A stretch of DNA of 64,000 nt, from assembly GCA_963821235.1 (NCBI GenBank), contig CAWGCS010000002.1:310001-374000 (forward strand), in the 5' to 3' direction. Of this stretch, positions 51,972 to 60,078 are shown in pieces. How positions within the stretch are numbered: the first letter of the stretch is position 1; each line of letters begins with the position of its first letter. The translations under genes were made by a program, and so were the position numbers. The notes below the pieces were generated by a model, which had not been told where the DNA came from, made no database searches, and saw nothing but the letters and a program-made list of their open reading frames with translations. This stretch comes from CTSoil-043 sp963821235. GTDB lineage: Bacteria; Chloroflexota; Limnocylindria; Limnocylindrales; CSP1-4.

Positions 51972-53608
51972 GCCGGCGCCCCCGCGGTCGCCCCGGCGAG
52001 CACACCGCGGGCGGCCGACGCGACGACCTCCTCCGGCACGTCGCTGCGGACCACCACGCCCGAGGCTGTCGGCAGGACCCAGCGCAGCCGGCCGGCGGCG
52101 TGCTTCTTGTCGGTCGCGATCGCGGCGAGGACCACGGCGGGCGGGTAGGGGAGCGGCGCCCGGCCGAGGTCGAGCGCGTCGAGGAGGCCCTCGATCCGGT
52201 TGGCGCGGGCTGGCGGCGTCACCTCCAGGGCTGCCCCGATCCTGCAGGCCGCCCGCAGCCCGTAGGCGACCGCCTCGCCGTGGAGCATCCCTTCGTAGCC
52301 GGCCGCGGCCTCGATCGCGTGCGCCAGCGAGTGGCCGAGGTTGAGGTGGATCCGGGCACCCTGCTCGCGCTCGTCGGCGACGACGACCTCGACCTTCGCC
52401 CAGCCGCAGCGCTCGACGACCTCGGCGACCGCGCCGTCCTCGAACGCCCCGCCGCCGCCGGTCGCGATGGCCGCACCCTCCGCCTCGAGCAGCTCGAAGA
52501 GGCGCTCGTCGCCGATGGCTGCCATCTTTGCCGCCTCGCCGAGGGCCGCCCGGAGCTGGCGCGGAGGCAGCGTCCGCAGGAACCGCACGTCGACGACGAC
52601 CGCGGCCGGCTGGTGGAAGGCACCCACGAGATTCTTGCCCTCCGGCAGGTCGACGGCGGTCTTGCCCCCGATCGAGGAGTCGATCTGGCCGACGAGGGTC
52701 GTGGGGACGTGGATCACCGGCACGCCCCGCAGCCAGGTGGCCGCCACGAAGCCGGCCGTGTCGCCGAGCGCGCCGCCGCCGATGGCCACGAGCGGGTCGC
52801 GCCGCTCCGCGCGCAGCCCCGCGAGGTCGCGGGCCGCCCGCTCGACGACCCCCAGGCGCTTCGCCGCCTCACCCTCGGGGAGGAGGAGGTGCTCCACGGG
52901 GACCCCGGCCGCCTCGAGCCCATCGGCGAGCCCCGCCCCCGCCGCCTCCCACGCCCGGGGCTCGGAGACTAGGATCGCCCGGCGCGCCTCGAGCGCCGCC
53001 AGCGCCGCGAGGACGCCCGCGACCGCGTTGCCGTCGCCGACCTCGTAGCGGCCGATCGGGGTGTCGGCCCGCAGGAGCACCGTCCCGTCCGGCAGGGGCT
53101 CGTCGAGGTGTCGCTCCAGCGCCTCGGTCACGCCCGCCACGCCGATCATCCCGTTGACCCGCATGGCCGGGGCGTAGAAGCGGGCCCGCGCCGCCGCCAG
53201 CTCGCGCATCCGGCCCGTCGGGTCGCGGCCGACGAGGAGGGGCCGCGGGCTCGGGCTGCGGCGGATCCGCTGGGCGAGGACCTCCGGGGGCGCGTCCAGC
53301 CAGGCGACGCGACGGCCGCGGTAGAGGCGCCAGCGGTTGCGGGGATCGATCGGGGCGCCGCCGCCGGTGGAGATCACCCGGCGCAGGTCGGGCGCCGAAT
53401 CGGCTGGGCCCAGCCCGGCCACGGCGGCGCGCTCGCGGGCGCGGAAGCCTGCCTCGCCCTCCTCGTCGAAGATCGCCGGGATGGGGCGCCCGGCGTCGGC
53501 AGCGATGAGCTCGTCGAGGTCGATGAACGCGGCGCCATGCCGCCGGGCAACCCGCCGTCCTGCGACGGTCTTGCCGCTCCCGGGCAGCCCGACGAGCACG
53601 AGGTCCAT
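51968..53608 (-). CDS. aroKB: Shikimate kinase / 3-dehydroquinate synthase fusion
   Basis: 546 residues in one frame. Residues 1-170 are shikimate kinase: P-loop GLPGSGKT, FIDLDELIAADAGRPIPAIF and STGGGAPIDPRNRW. Residues about 180-546 are the NAD+/zinc-dependent dehydroquinate synthase: VAIGGGALGDTAGFVAATWL, VPTTLVGQIDSSIGGKTAVD, GKNLVGAFHQP, and the zinc histidines in LNLGHSLAHAIEA and GMLHGEAVAYGL. The two enzymes catalyse steps 5 and 2, so the fusion does not join consecutive reactions. Similar AroKB fusions are known in a few bacterial groups. Confidence 0.95.
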   Translation of the reverse strand: MDLVLVGLPGSGKTVAGRRVARRHGAAFIDLDELIAADAGRPIPAIFDEEGEAGFRARERAAVAGLGPADSAPDLRRVISTGGGAPIDPRNRWRLYRGRRVAWLDAPPEVLAQRIRRSPSPRPLLVGRDPTGRMRELAAARARFYAPAMRVNGMIGVAGVTEALERHLDEPLPDGTVLLRADTPIGRYEVGDGNAVAGVLAALAALEARRAILVSEPRAWEAAGAGLADGLEAAGVPVEHLLLPEGEAAKRLGVVERAARDLAGLRAERRDPLVAIGGGALGDTAGFVAATWLRGVPVIHVPTTLVGQIDSSIGGKTAVDLPEGKNLVGAFHQPAAVVVDVRFLRTLPPRQLRAALGEAAKMAAIGDERLFELLEAEGAAIATGGGGAFEDGAVAEVVERCGWAKVEVVVADEREQGARIHLNLGHSLAHAIEAAAGYEGMLHGEAVAYGLRAACRIGAALEVTPPARANRIEGLLDALDLGRAPLPYPPAVVLAAIATDKKHAAGRLRWVLPTASGVVVRSDVPEEVVASAARGVLAGATAGAPA

Positions 53609-53616
53609 CGCCCGGC

Positions 53617-54900
53617 CTAGTCGTCGCCCCCGGAACCGGCCTCGCCGGAGCCGGGAGCTGCAGCAGCCGCGGCGACGCTCCCGGTCGCGGCCGGGCCGCG
53701 GGCGATCCGCGCGCGGTAGCGATCCAGGTTGTCGCGCACCTCGGCGAGCGAGTCGCCGCCGGTCTTCTCGAGGACGAAGTGGGTCAGGGTGAGGAGGACC
53801 ATCGCCTCGCCGATCACGCCCGCCGCGGGGACGACGGAGATGTCGCTCCGCTCGTAGTGGGCCCTCTCCACCGCCTCGCCGGTGAGGAGGTCGGCCGAGG
53901 GCAGGGGCCGGGCCAGGGTGGAGATCGGCTTCACGGCGCCGCGCACGACGAGCGGCTCGCCGTTGGTGATCCCGCCGGTCAGTCCCCCTGCGTTGTTCGT
54001 GCGGTGGACCCAGCCGCCGTCGGCGGCCCGGCCCTCGATGACGTCGTGGACCTCGGAGCCGAGGCGCCGCGTCTGCTCGAAGCCGAGCCCGATCTCGACG
54101 CCTTTCACGCTCTGGATGCTCATGATTGCCGCGGCGAGGGCGCCGTCGAGGCGGCGATCCCAGTGGACGTGGCTGCCGAGACCCACCGGGAGCCCCTGGA
54201 CGACGACCTCGAAGACGCCGCCGACGGTGTTGCCGAGCGACCGGGCCTCGTCGATCCGGGCGATCATCCGCGCCTCGGCGCCGGGGTCCGGGCAGCGCAG
54301 GGGGCTGGCCTCCGCCTCGTCCCGCGTCCGGCTGCAGGCGTCGCGGTCGATCGCCACCCCGCCGACCTCGGCGGTGAACGACCAGGCCTCGATCCCCAGC
54401 TCGGCCAGGAAGGCCCGGCAGACCGCCCCCGCCGCGACCCGGGCCGCGGTCTCGCGGGCCGACGCCCGCTCGAGGACCGGCCGCACGTCGTCGAAGCCGT
54501 ACTTGAGGGCGCCGGCCAGGTCGGCATGGCCGGGGCGGACGCGGGTGACCGCCTGGGCCCGGCGGTTGCCCTCCTCGGCGAGCGCCGCCAGCTCGGCCGC
54601 GTCCGCGGTGCTCAGCGGCTCCACCTGCATGACCCGGGTCCAGCTCTCCCAGTCCCGGTTGCGCACGAGCAGGAGAACCGGCGACCCGATCGTGCGCCCG
54701 TGGCGCACGCCCGCCAGGATCTCGGCCCGGTCCTGCTCGATCGCCTGGCGCGCGCCGCGGCCGTATCCGCCCTGGCGGCGCCGCAGGTCGATGGCGATGG
54801 CGTCGGCCGTGACCGGGACCCCCGCCGGGAGGCCCTCCAGCGTGACGCCGAGCGACGGCCCGTGCGACTCGCCCGCGGTCAGGAACCGGAAGCCGGTCAT
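53617..54900 (-). CDS. aroC: Chorismate synthase
   Basis: FMN-dependent last step of the shikimate pathway; 427 residues including a 25-residue Ala/Gly-rich tail. FLTAGESHGPSLGVTLEGLP opens it, followed by RRRQGGYGRGARQAIEQDRA, VRPGHADLAGALKYG, SIQSVKGVEIGLGFE and NNAGGLTGGITNGEPLVVRG. The ATG at 54900 fits the family start exactly. The open frame continues over aroE in shadow. An eight-base gap separates it from aroE. Confidence 0.96.
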   Translation of the reverse strand: MTGFRFLTAGESHGPSLGVTLEGLPAGVPVTADAIAIDLRRRQGGYGRGARQAIEQDRAEILAGVRHGRTIGSPVLLLVRNRDWESWTRVMQVEPLSTADAAELAALAEEGNRRAQAVTRVRPGHADLAGALKYGFDDVRPVLERASARETAARVAAGAVCRAFLAELGIEAWSFTAEVGGVAIDRDACSRTRDEAEASPLRCPDPGAEARMIARIDEARSLGNTVGGVFEVVVQGLPVGLGSHVHWDRRLDGALAAAIMSIQSVKGVEIGLGFEQTRRLGSEVHDVIEGRAADGGWVHRTNNAGGLTGGITNGEPLVVRGAVKPISTLARPLPSADLLTGEAVERAHYERSDISVVPAAGVIGEAMVLLTLTHFVLEKTGGDSLAEVRDNLDRYRARIARGPAATGSVAAAAAAPGSGEAGSGGDD

Positions 54901-54908
54901 GCCCGCCG

Positions 54909-55814
54909 TCAGGCGCCCGGCTCGCCGGCCGTGCCCGCCCCCTCGTCGGCGGCGCCGCCCACCGCGGCCCCGGTGGCGGCGAGGCTCTCGCTGAGCTTCT
55001 CGTGCATGAGCCCGATGGGGGCCGGCTGGCCGGTCCACAGGGTGAACGCGGCAGCGCCCTGGTGGAGGAGCATGAGCTCGCCGTTCATCACCTCGCAGCC
55101 GGCGGCCTCGGCCTCCCGCAGGAGGCGCGATCGCGGCGGGTTGTAGACGAGGTCCATGACCAGGAGGCCGGGCGGGATCAGCTCTCCGGGTACCGGCGTC
55201 TCGTCGCCGGCCAGCCCGACCGAGGTGGCGTTGACGAGGACCTTGGCCTTGGCCAGCTCGGCCTCGATGATCGACTCGTGCCAGGGCATCGCCCGCAGCT
55301 CCATGTGGGCCGCGCTGCGGGCGAAGAACCGGACGAGGCCCTCCGCCCGGTGAAGGTGGCGATTGAAGACGACGATGCGCTGGAAGCCCTCGGCGACGAG
55401 CCCGTGGACGACCGCCCGAGCGCCGCCCCCGGAGCCCAGCACGACCGCCTGGCGCGGCATCCGCTGCTTGCCGACGAGGGTGTCGAGGGCGACCCTGAAG
55501 CCGGGCACGTCGGTGTTGTGGCCCACCAGCCGCTTCCCTTCGCGGGTGATCGTGTTCACGGCGCCGGTGGCGTGGGCCTCCTCGGTGAGCCGGTCGACGA
55601 GCGTGGCGGCCTTCTCCTTGTGGGGGATCGTGACGTTCGCCCCCAGGAAGTCGTCGGAGCGGAGCTCCGCGATCGCGTCGGCCAGCTCCAGCGGCGAGCG
55701 ATCCCACAGCTCGTAGGTGGCCGGGATGCCGGCCGCGTCGAAGGCAGCCTGCTGCATCGCACCGGAGAGCGAATGGGCGACCGGATGGCCGATGAGGACG
55801 ACCCGCTTCGTCAT
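54909..55814 (-). CDS. aroE: Shikimate dehydrogenase
   Basis: 301 residues. The substrate domain has VVLIGHPVAHSLSGAMQQAA and the catalytic lysine in ANVTIPHKEKA, with GHNTDVPGFR. The NADP-binding domain follows with VVLGSGGGARAVVHGLVAEG, VNATSVGL and LVMDLVYNPPRSRLL. A Gly/Ala tail of about 25 residues closes it. The ATG at 55814 overlaps the aroA stop by ATGA. Confidence 0.95.
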   Translation of the reverse strand: MTKRVVLIGHPVAHSLSGAMQQAAFDAAGIPATYELWDRSPLELADAIAELRSDDFLGANVTIPHKEKAATLVDRLTEEAHATGAVNTITREGKRLVGHNTDVPGFRVALDTLVGKQRMPRQAVVLGSGGGARAVVHGLVAEGFQRIVVFNRHLHRAEGLVRFFARSAAHMELRAMPWHESIIEAELAKAKVLVNATSVGLAGDETPVPGELIPPGLLVMDLVYNPPRSRLLREAEAAGCEVMNGELMLLHQGAAAFTLWTGQPAPIGLMHEKLSESLAATGAAVGGAADEGAGTAGEPGA

Positions 55815-57160
55815 GCTCGCACCCTTTCCAGCTCTCCGAAGAACCCGGGGTACGAGACATCCGCCGACCCCGGGTCGCGGACGAGCGTCTCGCCCCGTGC
55901 GATGAGCCCGGCCACCGCGAAGGTCATCGCCAGGCGGTGGTCGTCGTGCGTCTCGACCGGCGCTCCCGTGAGCGCGCGGCCCCCGTCGATCTCGATCGCG
56001 TCCCCGTCGACGGTGACGCGGGCGCCCAGCGCGGCGAGCCCGGCCACGATCCCGGCGACCCGGTCCGATTCCTTGTGGCGCAGCTCCGCGGTGCCCCGGA
56101 TCCGGGTTCGCCCGGTCGCTACGGCGGCGGCCAGGCAGAGGACCGGGATCTCGTCGATCGCCGCGGCGACCTCCTCAGCCGTCACGTCGATCCCTCGGAG
56201 CGCGCTGCTCCGGACGACGAGGTCCGCGAGCGGCTCTCCGCCCTCCTCGTCGCCCGCCGCCCCGGCCGGTCGCTCGTCGATCCGGGCGCCCATCCGGCGC
56301 AGCAGGTCGATGATCGCACGCCGGGTCGGGTTCGTCCCGACTTCTCGGAGGGTCAGCTCGGCATCGGGATGGATCGCCGCCGCGACGAGCCAGAAGGCCG
56401 CGCCGGAGACGTCCCCGGGCACGCGCTGGTCGAGCGCCGCCACGGTGGCCCCGCCGTCGATGGCGTGCAGTGCGCCCCCGCCCGGCAGCCGATCGGTCCG
56501 GACGGCCACGCCGCGCGCCCGCAGCATCCGCTCGGTGTGGTCGCGCGTGACGACGGATTCCCGGACGGTGGTGGTTCCGGCGGCGGCGAGACCCGCCAGG
56601 AGGACCGCCGACTTCACCTGGGCGCTGGGGGCCGCCGTCGCATGGTCGATCGGCCGGAGCGGCGAGCGGCCGGTGATCGCCAGCGGCGGCAGCGTCGCGT
56701 TCGCCCGCCCGCAGATCGTCGCCCCCATGGCCGCGAGCGGCGCGGCGATCCGGCCCATCGGCCGGCCGCGCAGCGAGGCGTCGCCGTCGAGGATGGCGAA
56801 GCCGGGCAGGCCGGCCAGGATCCCGGCCGTCAGGCGGAGCGTCGTGCCCGAGTTCCGGCAGTCGAGGATCGCGTCCGGCTCGCGAAGTCCCGCCCGGCCG
56901 GGCGAGACGATGCGGTAGTCGACCGCCCGTGGGTCGTCGCCGGATCGCTCCACGGTGGCCCCGAGGGCCGCGATGACGGCGGCCGTGGCCCGCACGTCCA
57001 GCCCGTCGCCGGCTCCGGTGACGAGAGTCTCGCCCTCGGCCAGGGCGGCGAAGAGGAGCGCCCGATGGCTCACCGACTTGTCGCCGGGCAGGCGCAGCTC
57101 CCCGCGCAGGCGCGGGGCAGGGCGGAGGAGGAGGCCGGGACCGGCCGGGGTTGCGGGCAT
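55811..57160 (-). CDS. aroA: EPSP synthase (3-phosphoshikimate 1-carboxyvinyltransferase)
   Basis: 449 residues, two inverse alpha/beta domains. LRLPGDKSVSHRALLFAALA, CRNSGTTLRLTAGILAG, DGDASLRGRPMGRI, AQVKSAVLLAGL, VPGDVSGAAFWLVAAA, TAELRHKESDRV and THDDHRLAM are all in order. Ten bases separate it from the DAHP synthase stop. Confidence 0.96.
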   Translation of the reverse strand: MPATPAGPGLLLRPAPRLRGELRLPGDKSVSHRALLFAALAEGETLVTGAGDGLDVRATAAVIAALGATVERSGDDPRAVDYRIVSPGRAGLREPDAILDCRNSGTTLRLTAGILAGLPGFAILDGDASLRGRPMGRIAAPLAAMGATICGRANATLPPLAITGRSPLRPIDHATAAPSAQVKSAVLLAGLAAAGTTTVRESVVTRDHTERMLRARGVAVRTDRLPGGGALHAIDGGATVAALDQRVPGDVSGAAFWLVAAAIHPDAELTLREVGTNPTRRAIIDLLRRMGARIDERPAGAAGDEEGGEPLADLVVRSSALRGIDVTAEEVAAAIDEIPVLCLAAAVATGRTRIRGTAELRHKESDRVAGIVAGLAALGARVTVDGDAIEIDGGRALTGAPVETHDDHRLAMTFAVAGLIARGETLVRDPGSADVSYPGFFGELERVRA

Positions 57161-57170
57161 CGGCGGGGGA

Positions 57171-58232
57171 TCAGGCGCGGGAGGCGGCCGCCATGGCCGG
57201 TCCCCGGACGGCGTGGAGGGTCCGGACCTGCTCGTGGACCGCGCGGACGGCGGTTGCCAGCGCCGCGAACTGGGCCGGGGTCACGGACTGGTCGCCGTCG
57301 GAGAGTGCCTCGGCCGGGCGAGGGTGGACCTCGATGAGCAGCCCGTCCGCCCCGGCGGCGGTCCCGGCCAGGGCCAGCGGCGGCACGAGCCAGCGCTTCC
57401 CGGCGGCGTGCGACGGGTCGATCATCACCGGCAGGTGGGTCAGCTGGTGGATGAGCGGCACGGCCGTGACGTCGAGCGTGTTGCGGTAGGCCGTCTCGAA
57501 GGTGCGGATGCCGCGCTCGCAGAGGATCACGTTCGGGTTGCCGCTCGACATGACGTACTCGGCGGCCATCAGCCACTCCTCGATCGTGCCGGAGAGGCCT
57601 CGCTTGAGGAGCACCGGCCGCCCGATCCGCCCGACCGCCATGAGGAGCGAGTAGTTCTGCATGTTGCGGGCACCGATCTGGAGGATGTCGGCGTACTCCG
57701 CGACGTGCTCCACCTGGCCCGGCTCCATCACCTCGGTGACGACCGGCAGGCCGGTCCGCTCGCGAGCTTCGGCGAGGAACCGGAGGCCCTGGAGGCCGAG
57801 GCCCTGGAAGGAGTAGGGGCTCGTCCGGGGCTTGAAGGCGCCGCCGCGCAGGATCGTCGCCCCGGCCGCGGCCACGGCCTCGGCGGTCTCGAAGAGCTGG
57901 TCCCGCGACTCGACGGCGCACGGACCCGCCGCGATCGTCAGCGAGCCATCTCCGACGGCCACGTCGCCCACCCGGACGACCGTGTCCTCGGGGTGGAAGT
58001 CGCGCGAGGTGAGCTTGAAGGGGCGGTTCGTCGTGGTGACCGTGGCCACCCCGGGGAGGAGGGTCAGACGCTCCGCCAGGCGCTCCGCCCACGGGCCGCC
58101 CTCACCCAGGACGGCAACCACGACGCGCGCGCCGCCGCGGTTCTCGTGCGGCGTCAGGCCCTCCTCGAGGATCGCCCCCCGGACGGCGTTCAGCTGCTCC
58201 TCGGTCGCCTCGACCGTCATCACCACGAACAT
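57171..58232 (-). CDS. aroF: DAHP synthase, type I-beta
   Basis: Condenses PEP and erythrose-4-phosphate, the entry step of the shikimate pathway. It is 353 residues: an N-terminal ferredoxin-like regulatory domain (about 1-85, MTVEATEEQLNAVRGAI) and the barrel with AAGPCAVESRDQ, GGAFKPRTSPYSFQGLG, QIGARNMQNYSLL, VLLKRGLSGTIEEW, ILCERGIRTFE and MIDPSHAAGKR. First gene of the eight-gene aro operon, placed behind a Phe/Tyr-type attenuator. A second in-frame ATG lies four codons in. Confidence 0.95.
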   Translation of the reverse strand: MFVVMTVEATEEQLNAVRGAILEEGLTPHENRGGARVVVAVLGEGGPWAERLAERLTLLPGVATVTTTNRPFKLTSRDFHPEDTVVRVGDVAVGDGSLTIAAGPCAVESRDQLFETAEAVAAAGATILRGGAFKPRTSPYSFQGLGLQGLRFLAEARERTGLPVVTEVMEPGQVEHVAEYADILQIGARNMQNYSLLMAVGRIGRPVLLKRGLSGTIEEWLMAAEYVMSSGNPNVILCERGIRTFETAYRNTLDVTAVPLIHQLTHLPVMIDPSHAAGKRWLVPPLALAGTAAGADGLLIEVHPRPAEALSDGDQSVTPAQFAALATAVRAVHEQVRTLHAVRGPAMAAASRA

Positions 58233-58276
58233 CTGGCCCTGCCTCGCATCACGGCGGCCCGCCGTGCCCGGACAAC

Positions 58277-58305
58277 AAAAAAGCAGAGGACCTGCGGCCT
58301 CTGCT
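58277..58305 (-). terminator. Intrinsic terminator in the aro leader (attenuator)
   Basis: On the minus strand an 8-bp stem (58305-58298 with 58289-58282, 8-base loop) is followed at once by a run of U's (58282-58277), the last stem base being included in the run. It lies 45 bases before the aroF start and after the leader peptide stop, the position of a classical attenuator. It is the only hairpin with a true U-run that I found in the window. Confidence 0.85.
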
Positions 58306-58320
58306 CACACCCGGCACCTC

Positions 58321-58344
58321 CCGCGTCCGGAGCTCACGCTCCGG
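58321..58344 (-). promoter_or_regulatory. Alternative-pairing segments of the aro attenuator
   Basis: A 7-bp hairpin with a GTGA loop occupies 58344-58327 (minus strand). Its 3' flank GGACGCGG (58328-58321) can instead pair with CCGCAGGTCC (58297-58288), with a two-base bulge. That second pairing uses the terminator loop and two bases of its 3' arm, so it would act as antiterminator. Predicted by eye only. Confidence 0.55.
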
Positions 58345-58350
58345 AACGGG

Positions 58351-58389
58351 TCATGCCGGGCCCGGAAAGTAGAAGAAGTGCTGCCTCAC
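58351..58389 (-). CDS. Leader peptide of the aro operon (VRQHFFYFPGPA)
   Basis: A 12-codon frame from GTG 58389 (or 14 codons from GTG 58395) to TGA 58351, reading VRQHFFYFPGPA. It holds Phe-Phe-Tyr-Phe encoded TTC TTC TAC TTT. It lies just after the promoter and just before the pairing segments and terminator. Stalling at the Phe/Tyr codons when charged tRNA is scarce would favour the antiterminator and expression of the pathway. No ribosome site is seen, and the predicted transcription start is within a few bases of the GTG, so translation may be leaderless. Confidence 0.75.
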   Translation of the reverse strand: MRQHFFYFPGPA

Positions 58390-58398
58390 GGTCACGCC

Positions 58399-58428
58399 AC
58401 GATAGCGGCCCGTCGGGGCCGGTGTCAA
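58399..58428 (-). promoter_or_regulatory. Promoter of the aro operon
   Basis: On the minus strand TTGACA (58428-58423), 18-base spacer, TATCGT (58404-58399). A start near 58392 would put the leader-peptide GTG almost at the 5' end of the transcript. Confidence 0.65.
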
Positions 58429-58538
58429 CGCGCGCCGGGTCCTCCATCGCCGCGCTGCCTCGCCCGCCGCTCGACGCGCCGCGAAGCCCCTCTCGGCCGC
58501 GCCCGTCGTCTCTGCTAGAATCCGCCGGGCCGTGGCCC

Positions 58539-58627
58539 GGAGAGGTCGCATAGAGGCCTAGTGCAGCGGTTTGCTAAACCGCCAGGTGGGGTAACCTGCC
58601 TCGAGGGTTCGAATCCCTCCCTCTCCG
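58539..58627 (+). tRNA. tRNA-Ser (anticodon GCU)
   Basis: Acceptor GGAGAGG pairs with CCTCTCC. The anticodon loop TTGCTAA, within GCGGTTTGCTAAACCGC, gives GCT. A long variable arm and T arm GAGGG-TTCGAAT-CCCTC are present. Discriminator G58627, CCA encoded at 58628-58630. The acceptor stem is identical to that of tRNA-Ser(UGA) at 39575. Confidence 0.97.
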
Positions 58628-58641
58628 CCAGCCTCTCTCGT

Positions 58642-58714
58642 GCGCCCGTAGCTCAGCGGATAGAGCGTCAGGTTGCGGACCTGAAGGTCGTGGGTTCGAG
58701 TCCCGCCGGGCGCG
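58642..58714 (+). tRNA. tRNA-Arg (anticodon GCG)
   Basis: Acceptor GCGCCCG pairs with CGGGCGC, D stem GCTC/GAGC, anticodon arm TCAGG-TTGCGGA-CCTGA and T arm GTGGG-TTCGAGT-CCCGC. CCA is encoded at 58715-58717. The anticodon reads GCG, decoding CGC. Most bacteria read CGC with an inosine-modified ACG anticodon, so this form is uncommon. The decayed integrative element begins just after it. Confidence 0.92.
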
Positions 58715-58732
58715 CCACCTCCCCGAATACGA

Positions 58733-58764
58733 AACGGCCCTCCGGATCGCCTCCGAGGGCCGTT
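58733..58764 (+). terminator. Terminator after the two tRNA genes
   Basis: A 9-10 bp stem AACGGCCCT/AGGGCCGTT with an inner CGGA/TCCG stem, starting 16 bases after the tRNA-Arg CCA and followed by the T-containing stretch CTGTCTGGTCTG. Confidence 0.7.
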
Positions 58765-58821
58765 CTGTCTGGTCTGCTGGTCACCAACCGGTAACATTCT
58801 GCCGAAGGAGACCCAGGTCCG

Positions 58822-59481
58822 ATGAAGCGTGCAGCCTTGGCCGCCCTGTTGGGCGCCGCGGCACTTGTGACGGTGGGCTGGTGGGCCCGAGACCAGGTCC
58901 TTGCAGCGGGCGGTGGGCTGGGGCCCATGTTGAGCGTCGCCGTAGGCGGCTTCGGCGCTGCCTCGATCGGCGCAGGCGCGGCTTGGTGGGTGGCGCGCGA
59001 GAACAGGGCCGAGGCCTCCCGAACCAGGTTCCACGAAGACCTGCGGCGGGTCTCGGCCGACTTGGTCCAGGCGGCCGAGCGGCATCAGAAGGAGCGCCGC
59101 CAGCAGTTCGAGAGCTGGCAAGCTGCGGCAGACGCGCCAGACGGCAATCCGATCCCGAGCGTGGGTTCGACCGAGCCCATCTACTACGCCGCCGTGGCCC
59201 TCGGCCTCACCGCACCCCTCACCACATGGACGGCAGCGTGGGCACTCTACGAGGCGACGCTCCGGCTCGACAACGACGCCCGTGCTGACCCCCAGACCTA
59301 CGATCTGGCCTTCTACGACCGGTACAGGCGGGCCGACGGAAGCGTCGAAGGACCTCCGACCGCTGCTCTGCTGGCATACGGCCCAGCACTCGCCGCCTAC
59401 AGGGCCGCCGTGCTGGACTTCGTGAACGCCGTGCGCTTCGAGCTCGACGAGGAGACCACCCTCGCGCTGCCGGAGTACTAG
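58822..59481 (+). CDS. Hypothetical membrane-anchored protein in the tRNA-Arg element remnant
   Basis: 219 residues, unrecognised. Two membrane segments lie at about 4-20 and 35-58, then a charged helical stretch (RFHEDLRRVSADLVQAAERH). A C-terminal cytoplasmic region with a third hydrophobic patch follows (YYAAVALGLTAPLTTWTAAW). Codon use is visibly less G/C-extreme than neighbouring housekeeping genes. AAGGAG lies about twelve bases before the ATG. Its TAG shares CTAG with the stop of the integrase remnant. Probably cargo of a former integrative element. Confidence 0.6.
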   Translation: MKRAALAALLGAAALVTVGWWARDQVLAAGGGLGPMLSVAVGGFGAASIGAGAAWWVARENRAEASRTRFHEDLRRVSADLVQAAERHQKERRQQFESWQAAADAPDGNPIPSVGSTEPIYYAAVALGLTAPLTTWTAAWALYEATLRLDNDARADPQTYDLAFYDRYRRADGSVEGPPTAALLAYGPALAAYRAAVLDFVNAVRFELDEETTLALPEY

Positions 59482-59935
59482 CCGTCGATGGCGCGGGCCA
59501 GGCGCTCGGCAGCGTCCTCCTGGATGCCCGGGGCGACGTGGGAGTACAGGTCGAGGGTGATCTGCACCGACGAGTGCCCGAGGCGCTCCTGGACGACCTT
59601 CGGGTTGACGCCGGCCGAGAGCAGGATCGAGGCCGCGGAGTGCCGCAGGTCGTGGAGGCGGATCCTCGGCAGGCCGGCGCGCCTCGACAGGCGCTCGAAC
59701 GCGCCCGTGACCCAGTCGGGGTCGAGCGGCGCCCCGTCCCCGCGGTCGTTGGCCAGCCCGTCGATCCCGACCACGAGCTGCGCCGCCCTGTGCGCCCTGA
59801 GCGCGGCCACCGTCGCGGGGTCGAGAGCGATCCGCCTGCGCCCGCGGCTCGTCTTGGGCGGGCCGTAATGAGCCCACTCGGCCCCGCGGATCCGCGCCCG
59901 CTGGACGCCGAGCGCGCCCTGGTCCGGCGCTCCAG
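59478..59935 (-). pseudogene. Tyrosine recombinase (phage integrase), C-terminal remnant
   Basis: About 150 residues of the catalytic domain survive: GPPKTSRGRRRIALDPATVA, then the box RLHDLRHSAASILLSAGVNP (HxxR), LGHSSVQITLD and the nucleophile Tyr in LYSHVAP. The DNA-binding N-terminus and the first catalytic Arg are missing. Sequence similarity stops near 59935, and the frame beyond runs into the antisense of the AlkZ-like gene. No valid start codon context is seen. It points toward tRNA-Arg, the usual integration geometry. Confidence 0.8.
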
Positions 59936-60078
59936 CCCATGCCTGGCCCGTGGCCGACCGTTCCCGGTTTCGCGCTGCTATCGGACCTACCGGCCATCCG
60001 GAGCCGCCAGCTGCGCGCGCCTCAGCGGGCGGGGCCGGGACGAGATCGGGGCCGGGCAGGACGGGTGATACTGCGCCC

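Noticed and set aside
58718..60078. A second attachment site matching the tRNA-Arg 3' end
   Set aside because: I looked for a repeat of the T-arm and acceptor sequence in this stretch and found none, so the element's far end cannot be placed.
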